Source: Mycobacterium lacus
GTDB taxonomy: Bacteria > Actinomycetota > Actinomycetes > Mycobacteriales > Mycobacteriaceae
Assembly: GCF_010731535.1 (NCBI RefSeq)
Contig: NZ_AP022581.1
Coordinates: forward strand, 2,179,952 to 2,243,951
DNA: 64,000 bases
Direction of reading: 5' to 3'
The notes under the pieces are model-generated. The model was given only the letters and a program-made list of their open reading frames with translations, made no database searches and was not told the DNA's origin. Of the stretch, positions 27,698-35,210 are shown in pieces. Positions within the stretch are counted from its first letter, which is position 1, and every line of letters begins with the position of its first letter. A program made the translations under genes and the position numbers.

Positions 27698-28989
27698 CAG
27701 GGCGCCGGAAAGGTTGATGCGTAGAGCTGTGACCTCGGCCGTTATCAGTGTGTGACCGGCGTGTCGGATGTGGCGGGTGTGGCCAACGGGCTTGGATGCA
27801 GGTTGCGAAGCCAACCATCCGAACCCGAGGTCACACCCACGTGCCATCTTCTCCGACGCCGCCTGCCGATGCGAACCCGACGCGCCACGAACGCCTGTTG
27901 CAAGCCCTGCAGACAGTGCCCGACCCACGCGACCGGCGCGGGGTGCGCTACTCGTTGGCCGGGGTGCTCGCACTGGCGGTCACAGCTACCTTGGCCGGGT
28001 GCCGGTCGTTCGCGGCGATCGGCCAATGGGCCGCAGAGGCGGCAAGTGGCACACTGGCTTCGTTCGGAGTCACCAGCGGCAGCGCCCGGACGAATCGACG
28101 TTGCGCAAATTGTTCGCCCGCCTCGATGCCGACGCCCTCGACCAAGCATTGGGCGTGTGGATGTGGACGCGAACCTTCACCGTCGAGCAGCGTCGCGTGA
28201 TCGCCATCGACGGCAAGACGATCCGAGGCGCGCGCACCCGCGCTGGTGGCAAGGCCCCACACCTGATCGCCGCATTCGACCACGGTGCCGGAGTCGTGCT
28301 AGGACAGGTGGCCGTCGACGCAAAGAGCAACGAAATACCCGCTGCGCGAACACTGTTGAGGCATCTCGATCTCGACGATGCAGTGGTGACCCTCGATGCG
28401 ATGCACACCAAACCGATACCGCCACACTCATCACCGGCGCAGGCGGCGACTACGTGTTCACAGTGAAGGCGAATATGCCGACCCTGCACCACAAGCTCAA
28501 GACACTGCCCTGGAAGGACATGCCCGCCCACACGACCCGGGCCGCTGAGCGTGGCCGACACATCACCCGTTCGATCAAGGTCGCCGACGTTCCCGACTGG
28601 ATCGACTTTCCCGGTGCAACCCAAGTCGCCCAGCTGCGCCGCACCGTCACCGTTGACGGAAGCAAAACCGTCGAGGTCGTGTACCTGATCACCTCAGCAA
28701 ACCACACGGCCGCACCGCCCCAGCGGCTCGCCACCTGGGTCCAAGGGCACTGGAGCATAGAAAATCGCCTCCACTGGGTCCGAGACGTCACCTTCGCCGA
28801 GGACTCCTCGCAGGTACGCACCGGCCAAGCACCACGGGTGATGGCCACCTGCCGCAACCTCGCCATCGGCATCCTGCGAATCACCGGCTGGGACAACATC
28901 GCCGCCGGCCTACGCCACCACGCCACACACCCAGACCATGCCCTCAAACTGGTCCTGACCTCATGAGACGCGACTTTTCCGGCACCCTG
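27698..28989 (+). mobile_element. ISAs1-family insertion sequence, 1292 bp, 10-bp target duplication
   Basis: The terminal inverted repeats are CAGGGCGCCGGAAAGG at the left and the complement of CAGGGTGCCGGAAAAG at the right; CAGGG ends are typical of the ISAs1 family. The flanks carry the direct repeat CCGCCGGGCT (27688-27697 and 28990-28999; 11 bp if the shared G is counted). A single degenerate transposase gene fills the element. The insertion splits the TNT toxin gene on the opposite strand. The intact target duplication indicates simple insertion without later rearrangement of the ends. Confidence 0.88.
27841..28966 (+). pseudogene. ISAs1-family transposase with two frameshifts
   Basis: The three pieces together give a full DDE-type ISAs1 transposase. 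The first frame has VPDPRDRRGVRYSLAGVLAL and AGCRSFAAIGQWA. The second has DESTLRKLFARLD, RRVIAIDGKTIRGAR, VVLGQVAVDAKSNEIPA and VVTLDAMHT. The third has TDTATLITGAGGDYVFTVKA, GHWSIENRLHWVRDVTFAED and VMATCRNLAIGILR. One frame change lies near 28078-28090 and another near 28408-28413, where one base appears missing in the sequence for HTQTDT. Both would inactivate it unless frameshifting occurs. I start it at the GTG giving VPSSPTPP. Confidence 0.85.
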
Positions 28990-29534
28990 CCGCCGGGCTG
29001 ACCGAATGCATCCTTGGCAGAGCCATGCAACACCAGCCAATCCTTGCCCGGCGGGACTGATCTGCCGGTACCTTCGAATACGTGGTATTGCGCTGCTAGG
29101 CCAGGAGGAGTTGCACGTTCCACTAGCGGGGTTCCCTCAGGCGACAGGTAGCCTCCTGCGTTTGACCCGAGGCGGTCGAGCCGGAGATCGGTGGGGATGT
29201 GATTGGTCTCCAACGGATCTCCCGCGAATCCATTGTTGGGAGCTTGAACGTCCCAATCCCACCGTATTTCGCCGCTTGAGCCCGCAATCGTGAATTCCCT
29301 TTCGAATTCCTGCACGGTTCGTCCAGCTAACGGTTCGTAGCCCTCAAACACACTGGGCGGAACACCCCCGTCCGCCAATCGCGAGAACTCAGCACCTGGA
29401 TACTTTAGGACCCGCAATGCATCAGCGGCGGGCAATGAGTAGTCGATGCCTGGAACCTTCGTTGGGGTTGGTGGTCCATGACCAACGCCGGTCCCATCAG
29501 GCGTTTCACCGGTAATGCCAGCATCCCCAGTCAC
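28990..29534 (-). pseudogene. TNT-type (CpnT-like) toxin domain fragment, both ends lost
   Basis: The fragment reads WDWDVQAPNNGFAGDP, LRLDRLGSNAGGYLSPEGTP, ERATPPGLAAQYHVFEGTG and KDAFGQPGG. These are the successive motifs of the TNT domain, which in M. tuberculosis CpnT hydrolyses NAD+ and kills host cells. The histidine of YHVFE and the glutamine of FGQ correspond to the positions known to matter in CpnT. Its 3' part is cut by the ISAs1 element. Its 5' part, which would carry the secretion and linker domains, ends abruptly at the junction with the Rv2082-like fragment on the opposite strand. About 13 codons after the break read into insertion-sequence DNA. Confidence 0.75.
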
Positions 29535-30745
29535 CCGGTACCGTCACACCACCGTCACCACCAGGTGCGCCAACCGCGGTTGGCATTAGCGGCCCGTCGT
29601 TGCCGGCCGCTGTGCCGCCGGCGGCGGCGTCTTCCGCACCGCTCTCACCGCAGTCGTTGGGCCAGTCGTTCACCACCGGCATGATGACCGGCGCGCCGGC
29701 GGCCGCCGGTGCGCAGTCGTTGTCGGAGGGCGCGATGCACGCGGCCTCCGAACCCCTGTCGTCGGCCGCGCCGCCGGCGACATCGCCGGTGATGGCCACC
29801 CCGACAGTCCCGGCCACGACGGCCGCGCTGCCGCATTGGCAAGACGCCGGCCCGGCGGCTGCAAGCCCGGCGCCGGTGGCGCCATCACCCACGGATAGCG
29901 GCATGACCCCGGTAGCGCCCGTGATGGCCGCCGGCGCGCCCGCCAGTTCCGTCGCACCGCTAACCGCCGGCGCCCCGGCGGGACCGCTGCCGGCCTACGG
30001 CTCCGACCTGCGCCCACCGGTCGTTACCCCACCCGCAGCCCCGTCGGTCCCCGCCGGTCCGGTCTCGGGGGCCGCGGTAGCGCCCTCGTCGCCTGCAGCC
30101 GGGGGTTCGGTGATGTCGCCCGTCGTCAAATCCGACGCGCAAGCCACCACCCCGGGTCAACCCCCCAGCGGCGCCCCGCCAATCGCCGGAGCCACCGCCG
30201 CGGCCACGGCCGGAGCCACCGCCGGCGACACCGCCAGCCGAACCGCCGAGCAGCAACGCCTGCGGCGCATCGTCGACGCGGTAGCCCGCCAAGAACCGGG
30301 CTTAGCGTGGGCGGCCGGGCTGCGCGAGGACAACCGGACCACGCTGCTGGTCACCGACCTGGCCGGCGGCTGGATACCCCCGCACATTCGGCTGCCCGCC
30401 CACGTGACGCTACTCGAGCCGGCCACCCGGCGCGCCGACGCCAACGTCGTCGACCTGCTGGGCGCCGTCGCAATCGCCGCGGCCCACCAACCCCACGGCT
30501 ACCTCGGCGAACCCGAACCAGACACACCCACCCTGACCGGCGACCGCACCGCCCGCACCCTGCCCAAGATCGACGAACTCGGACCCACACTGGCCGACTC
30601 CGTGCGCCGCCGCGACGGATTACCCCGCATCGCCCAAGCGGTCGCGGTGGCCGCGACGCGCAATTACGGAGTGCCGGACAACGAGGCCGAGCTACTGCGC
30701 GACAGAGCAACCGAAATGCAACACGCGGTGCTGGCGGCCTCTTAA
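29531..30745 (+). pseudogene. Truncated Rv2082-like protein (C-terminal two thirds only)
   Basis: About 1.2 kb here is nearly identical in sequence and frame to 32175-33384 of the complete copy. It starts abruptly at the proline-rich linker (SPGTVTPPSPPGAPTAVG) with no N-terminal domain. It includes the C-terminal folded domain (RRIVDAVARQEPGLAWAAGL, VTDLAGGWIPPHIRLPAHVT, RTLPKIDELGPTLADSVRRR). It stops early at VLAAS, where the full copy continues AYPNHDLAAVADWM. The first internal ATG is at MPAAVPPAAAS. One short patch (about 29941-29985) differs, showing some divergence or conversion. Without the N-terminal domain it is unlikely to be secreted in the same way. Confidence 0.75.
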
Positions 30746-30841
30746 GTCATGACTTTGCCGCGGTTGCGGACCGGATCACCGCACGCGCTGCCGATAGGCA
30801 CTGGAGTGCGCAAAAACAGCGGCGCGAATAGCCTTAGTCGG

Positions 30842-31381
30842 ATGACGAGTACTCCCCCACCCACCACAGGCCAGTGGACACCGACCTATCCCACACACCC
30901 AGCGCGCTCACGCACCTGGCCACTCGTGGGTGTGGCCGGCCTCGCCATAGTGGCCGTTGTGCTGGGCGCCGCAGCTTTGATCGTGGCATTGACACGCCCT
31001 ACGACCAGCGGGCCAGCGGCGGTCCCGGGAACGACGGCCGCACCCACGTACACCGCTGCGGAAACCGCTGCCGCGCATCAGAAGTTGTGTGACGTCTACA
31101 AGCTAGCGGCGCGCTCGGTCCAAATCGACACCCATGGTGGTGACAGGGCGCTCGCAGGGGTCGCCACTGTGAATGGGGCAGTGATGCTTGAGCAAGCAGT
31201 GAGTGCGACCCCGGCGCTAGCGCCCGCCGAGCGTGCCGCCGCGATGACACTGGCTGAGGCGTTCACCAGCGCCAGCGCGACGGCTAGCTTTCTGCACCGG
31301 GACGATCCGAAGTGGCAGGCGATGGTTGATGACGTCAACGCTAAGGACGCGCGAATGAAGGCCGTGTGCGGTGGCGGCTGA
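30842..31381 (+). CDS. Single-pass membrane-anchored protein of unknown function
   Basis: This 179-residue protein has a proline-rich N-terminal cytosolic tail (MTSTPPPTTGQWTPTYPTHP). One transmembrane helix follows (WPLVGVAGLAIVAVVLGAAALIVAL, about residues 26-50), then a threonine-rich stalk. The extracytoplasmic helical domain has two cysteines (KLCDVYKLAARSV near the front, KAVCGGG at the end) that may pair. The same architecture is seen in other mycobacterial proteins encoded beside type VII secretion substrates. Its stop lies 8 bp inside the next gene, so expression with the Rv2082-like protein is likely. It may correspond to the small membrane protein of this locus in M. tuberculosis, though I cannot confirm this. 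Confidence 0.65.
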   Translation: MTSTPPPTTGQWTPTYPTHPARSRTWPLVGVAGLAIVAVVLGAAALIVALTRPTTSGPAAVPGTTAAPTYTAAETAAAHQKLCDVYKLAARSVQIDTHGGDRALAGVATVNGAVMLEQAVSATPALAPAERAAAMTLAEAFTSASATASFLHRDDPKWQAMVDDVNAKDARMKAVCGGG

Positions 31382-33524
31382 CCTGCCGCCGGGCAAGTGG
31401 TCGGCGCTCTTGGTCGGCGCGTGGTGGCCCGCACGGCCCGACGCGCCGACCGCCGCGGTCACGTATTGGCGCGAGGCAGCAGAGCTCAAACGCCACGAGG
31501 CGACCGACCTACAGAACGAACGGTCACAGTTGTCCCGCAATCGGGGACGCACGGCCGACGATTTGATCGAGCGGTATTGGCGTGGCGAGCAGCGTCTGGC
31601 CACCATCGTGCGCCAGTGCGAGGTCAAAAGTGACCAAAGCGATCGAGTCGCGGATGCAGTGAATCATTTGCGTGATGGACTGACCGAGATCGCACAGTCC
31701 GGTAATCAGCAGATCGACCAGATCCTTGCTGGCAAAGGATCGATAGAGGCGAAAGTTGCGGCCGTGAACCTGGTTATCGAGGAATCCAACGCCATGGCCG
31801 CCCATGCCGGAGCAACTGCAATGTCGAACATCATTGACGCGACACAGCGAGTGCTCGACGAGACCATCGGCGGTGACGCCCGCACCTGGCTCCACGGTGT
31901 GAACCTCGACAGTCCCCCGCGGCCGCGCCCACTCACCGCAGACGACTTGCGTTCGCCGCCAGCGGATTCTCCACCAGAAGCGTCAGCATTCGGTAGTGAT
32001 CAACCGGCACCGGGTGCATCGGTGCCAGGTGGCGGCGCGCCGAGGTCATCGGCACCGTCGGCCTTCGGCAGTGGTCAGCCGGCACCGGGTGCATCGGTGC
32101 CAGGTGGCGGCACACCGAGGTCATCGACAGCATCGGCGTTCGGCAGTAGCCAGCCAGCATCACCCGCCCCACCATCACCCGGTACCGTCACGCCACCGTC
32201 ACCACCAGGTGCGCCAACCGCGGTTGGCATTAGCGGCCCGTCGTTGCCGGCCGCTGTGCCGCCGGCGGCGGCGTCTTCCGCACCGCTCTCACCGCAGTCG
32301 TTGGGCCAGTCGTTCACCACCGGCATGATGACCGGCGCGCCGGCGGCCGCCGGTGCGCAGTCGTTGTCGGAGGGCGCGATGCACGCGGCCTCCGAACCCC
32401 TGTCGTCGGCCGCGCCGCCGGCGACATCGCCGGTGATGGCCACCCCGACAGTCCCGGCCACGACGGCCGCGCTGCCGCATTGGCAAGACGCCGGCCCGGC
32501 GGCTGCAAGCCCGGCGCCGGTGGCGCCATCACCCACGGATAGCGGCATGACCCCGGTAGCGCCCGTGATGGCCGCCGGCCCGGCGGCTAGTTCGGCTCCG
32601 CCACTGGCCGGAAGCCCGTCGGCGGGACCGCTGCCGGCCTACGGCTCCGACCTGCGCCCACCGGTCGTCACCCCACCCGCAGCCCCGTCGGTCCCGGCCG
32701 GTCCGGTCTCGGGGGCCGCGGTAGCGCCCTCGTCGCCTGCAGCCGGGGGTTCGGTGATGTCGCCCGTCGTCAAATCCGACGCGCAAGCCACCACCCCGGG
32801 TCAACCCCCCAGCGGCGCCCCGCCAATCGCCGGAGCCACCGCCGCGGCCACGGCCGGAGCCACCGCCGGCGACACCGCCAGCCGAACCGCCGAGCAGCAA
32901 CGCCTGCGGCGCATCGTCGACGCGGTAGCCCGCCAAGAACCGGGCTTAGCGTGGGCGGCCGGGCTGCGCGAGGACAACCGGACCACGCTGCTGGTCACCG
33001 ACCTGGCCGGCGGCTGGATACCCCCGCATGTTCGGCTGCCCGCCCACGTGACGCTACTCGAGCCGGCCACCCGGCGCGCCGACGCCAACGTCGTCGACCT
33101 GCTGGGCGCCGTCGCAATCGCCGCGGCCCACCAACCCCACGGCTACCTCGGCGAACCCGAACCAGACACACCCACCCTGACCGGCGACCGCACCGCCCGC
33201 ACCCTGCCCAAGATCGACGAACTCGGACCCACACTGGCCGACTCCGTGCGCCGCCGCGACGGATTACCCCGCATCGCCCAAGCGGTCGCGGTGGCCGCGA
33301 CGCGCAATTACGGAGTGCCGGACAACGAGGCCGAGCTACTGCGCGACAGAGCAACCGAAATGCAACACGCGGTGCTGGCGGCCTACCCAAACCATGACCT
33401 CGCCGCGGTAGCCGACTGGATGCTGTTGGCCGCGATCAACGCGTTAATCGAAGGCGACCAAACGGGGGCGAACTATCACCTCGCCTGGGCAATCACCGCC
33501 ACATCAACGAGGAGATCCGCATGA
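31371..33524 (+). CDS. Rv2082-like proline/alanine-rich protein, putative type VII secretion-associated effector
   Basis: The 717-residue protein has three parts. The N-terminal helical domain (about 1-180) has tryptophan-rich GKWSALLVGAWWPARP and YWREAAELKRHEA, reminiscent of WXG/LXG-type secretion domains. The Pro/Ala/Ser linker (about 180-500) holds two and a half tandem 25-residue repeats (SAFGS-QPAPGASVPGGG). The conserved C-terminal domain (about 500-717) has LAWAAGLREDNRTTLLVTDL and ends in WMLLAAINALIEGDQTGANY. It matches Rv2082, whose function is unknown. The GTG start overlaps the upstream membrane-protein gene, and its stop overlaps the following ATG. The secretion role is inference from architecture and neighbours. 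Confidence 0.75.
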   Translation: MAADLPPGKWSALLVGAWWPARPDAPTAAVTYWREAAELKRHEATDLQNERSQLSRNRGRTADDLIERYWRGEQRLATIVRQCEVKSDQSDRVADAVNHLRDGLTEIAQSGNQQIDQILAGKGSIEAKVAAVNLVIEESNAMAAHAGATAMSNIIDATQRVLDETIGGDARTWLHGVNLDSPPRPRPLTADDLRSPPADSPPEASAFGSDQPAPGASVPGGGAPRSSAPSAFGSGQPAPGASVPGGGTPRSSTASAFGSSQPASPAPPSPGTVTPPSPPGAPTAVGISGPSLPAAVPPAAASSAPLSPQSLGQSFTTGMMTGAPAAAGAQSLSEGAMHAASEPLSSAAPPATSPVMATPTVPATTAALPHWQDAGPAAASPAPVAPSPTDSGMTPVAPVMAAGPAASSAPPLAGSPSAGPLPAYGSDLRPPVVTPPAAPSVPAGPVSGAAVAPSSPAAGGSVMSPVVKSDAQATTPGQPPSGAPPIAGATAAATAGATAGDTASRTAEQQRLRRIVDAVARQEPGLAWAAGLREDNRTTLLVTDLAGGWIPPHVRLPAHVTLLEPATRRADANVVDLLGAVAIAAAHQPHGYLGEPEPDTPTLTGDRTARTLPKIDELGPTLADSVRRRDGLPRIAQAVAVAATRNYGVPDNEAELLRDRATEMQHAVLAAYPNHDLAAVADWMLLAAINALIEGDQTGANYHLAWAITATSTRRSA
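31983..32160 (+). repeat. Tandem 75-bp coding repeats in the Rv2082-like gene
   Basis: Units start at 31983, 32058 and 32133 (the last partial). Each encodes SAFGS-x-QPAPGASVPGGG-x-PRSS, period 25 residues. The copies differ at only a few bases, so copy number is likely to vary between strains. The truncated Rv2082-like copy lacks this region. Confidence 0.8.
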
Positions 33525-33628
33525 CAATCCAGGCGTTTCCCGAGGACTATGGGGCGGCCGCCGGCAAGCCGCCACCGGCGCCGCTGGCACCGGGACCCAT
33601 TCATCCCGCTCGCCAATCGACGGCTTGA
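33521..33628 (+). CDS. Short ORF, possible frameshifted N-terminus of the Rv2083-like protein
   Basis: ATG overlaps the stop of the Rv2082-like gene (ATGA) with a good Shine-Dalgarno, GAGGAGA. The 35 residues are MTIQAFPEDYGAAAGKPPPA, PLAPGPIHPARQSTA, then TGA, which overlaps the next ATG (TGATG). A one-base shift near the end would join it to SPIDGLMSAFGGATNADLAD, making one continuous N-terminus. Either this is a real leader peptide in a coupled operon, or a single-base deletion has split the Rv2083-like gene. Confidence 0.45.
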   Translation: MTIQAFPEDYGAAAGKPPPAPLAPGPIHPARQSTA

Positions 33629-34470
33629 TGTCGGCATTTGGCGGGGCCACTAACGCCGATCTCGCCGACACCAACGCCGACATCGCGGCCGATGACGCCG
33701 ATCGTCGGGCTCATGCGGCCGACGCCGCGCGCAAGTTCCCGGCGAACGAGGCCGATGCGGCGCAGCAGATGCAGGGGGTGGGCGCGCAGGGGATGGCGCA
33801 GATGATCCCGCAGATGGCGTCGGGCATCGGCGGTGCGATCAGCGGCGCGCTTGGTGGCGTCATGGGCCCGCTGACGCAGCTTCCGCAACAGGCCATGCAG
33901 GCGGGGCAGGGCGCCATGCAGCCGCTGATGAGCGCGTTCCAGCAGGCCCACGGCGCTGCAGGACTGGAGGCCGCCGACGGGGCGCGGCTCGTCGGCAGTA
34001 TCGAGGGCGAACCCGGTGTTGGCGCCGGCGGTGGCGGTGGTGGTCGCGTCGGCGCCGGCGGCGGGGGCGGCGGCACCACCCCGACAGGCTATCTCGGCCC
34101 GCCACCCGTGCCGACGTCGTCGCCGCCGACGACTCCCGCCGGGGCGCCGGGCAAGTCGGTGACGGCGCCACCGAGCGGTGGCACACCGCCCGCGGCGGGG
34201 CCGACCGGCATGGCCGGTATGCCGATGGTGCCGCCGGGCGCGATGGGCGCTACAGGCGAAGGCAGCAAGGATAAGCCGGCCGAGAAGCGCATCACCGCAC
34301 CCGCCGTCCCTAACGGCCAGCCGGTCAAGGGCCGCCTGACCGTGCCCCCGAGTGCGCCGGTCACAACACCCGCGGAGGGCAAGCCGGTGGTCCGCAGGCG
34401 CATCCTGCTGCCCGACGCCAAAGAATATGGCCGCACCGTCGCAGACGAGAACGCCGACGGCGGTGAGTGA
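33628..34470 (+). CDS. Rv2083-like glycine/proline-rich protein
   Basis: This 280-residue protein begins MSAFGGATNADLADTNADIA. The N-terminal half is helical, alanine- and glutamine-rich (ADAAQQMQGVGAQGMAQMIP, GGVMGPLTQLPQQAMQAGQG). Next come two glycine runs (GVGAGGGGGGRVGAGGGGGG), then a proline-rich linker. The tail is basic: KPVVRRRILLPDAKEYGRTVAD. There is no signal peptide. Its order after the Rv2082-like gene is the same as in M. tuberculosis. Hydrophobic amphipathic helices with a flexible tail are common in proteins handled by type VII secretion, but no WXG motif is seen, so the function is unknown. Confidence 0.7.
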   Translation: MSAFGGATNADLADTNADIAADDADRRAHAADAARKFPANEADAAQQMQGVGAQGMAQMIPQMASGIGGAISGALGGVMGPLTQLPQQAMQAGQGAMQPLMSAFQQAHGAAGLEAADGARLVGSIEGEPGVGAGGGGGGRVGAGGGGGGTTPTGYLGPPPVPTSSPPTTPAGAPGKSVTAPPSGGTPPAAGPTGMAGMPMVPPGAMGATGEGSKDKPAEKRITAPAVPNGQPVKGRLTVPPSAPVTTPAEGKPVVRRRILLPDAKEYGRTVADENADGGE

Positions 34471-34517
34471 CCAGCCGTCCGCGGCGTTCGATGTGATTTG
34501 CGCGGCTGCAGGGCGAC

Positions 34518-34928
34518 GTGTCAACCGACGTCGTCGCGGCCGCTGAACCCGTGCGGTACTTGCTGGATCCCCAACACGGGGACGACCTCACCTACGGCCC
34601 GCTGCATCAGGGTGTGCGCGGCGCCCGTGAGTCGGTCTACGGGCGCCTGGCTGGGCTGTGGCAGGCGCGCCGCAGGGTCACCGGCGCCGATTGCGACATG
34701 CGCGACGCGCGCACGCTGCTCGTCGATGTGGAGAACGTGTTGCTGGAGGCAGGTGCCACCGCAGGTATCGAGCAGGCCTACGCGCGAGCGCAGCGGCGGG
34801 CAATGGCCGCGGCGGTGGTTGCCCAGATTCGCGGCGACGAACTGGGTGTCGATGCCCAGCGCGACGCGGTACAACGGGCCGCGACCGATGCGCTGCACGC
34901 GTTGCTAATGCTGCTTACAGACAGGTAG
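34518..34928 (+). CDS. Small helical protein of unknown function
   Basis: This 136-residue, arginine- and alanine-rich, all-helical protein starts MSTDVVAAAEPVRYLLDPQH and continues through LWQARRRVTGADCDMRDARTL, then ends DALHALLMLLTDR. The GTG start has AGGG a few bases upstream. No export signal or membrane helix is found. It follows the Rv2083-like gene by 47 bp in the same direction and probably belongs to the same transcript. I do not recognise a family. Confidence 0.55.
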   Translation: MSTDVVAAAEPVRYLLDPQHGDDLTYGPLHQGVRGARESVYGRLAGLWQARRRVTGADCDMRDARTLLVDVENVLLEAGATAGIEQAYARAQRRAMAAAVVAQIRGDELGVDAQRDAVQRAATDALHALLMLLTDR

Positions 34929-35042
34929 ACACCGCATGTGCCACCCTGGCCGCCCGCAGGCGAGCGGTGGCTTCGACTGAATTGACCGGGAACCTCGCTC
35001 AAGTTAGCCTTTGCCGAAGCTTGATGGCGGGAAGGGTCAGCG

Positions 35043-35210
35043 ATGTTCGTCGATACTGACGCGGACGCCTTTCATCTGACGCAGACTGCGCCGATGCCAG
35101 GGATATTCGGCGACTTCGAGGCCGCGCCACACTGCTGCGGCATCGTTCAAAGAGGCGGACAAGCGCGACGCGGAGAAGCGCGGGCGGTGCGATGCAACTG
35201 CGCCACATAA
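35043..35210 (+). pseudogene. EspC-like (Rv2078-like) small protein, deleted and frameshifted
   Basis: A good Shine-Dalgarno (GAAGGG) precedes ATG and MFVDTDADAFHLTQTAPMPG, a typical start of EspC/DUF2580-type helical partners. The next stretch, IFGDFEAAP, matches the middle of such proteins. After one frame change the C-terminal end, HTAAASFKEADKRDAEK, is recognisable. At least 40 central residues and one base appear lost. The residual frame runs on into the next gene and overlaps its ATG. The comparable C-terminal end at 38332-38517 supports the reading. Confidence 0.6.

Noticed and set aside
31983..32160. CRISPR-like array
   Set aside because: The direct repeats are 75-bp in-frame coding units without unique spacers, and no cas genes are present.
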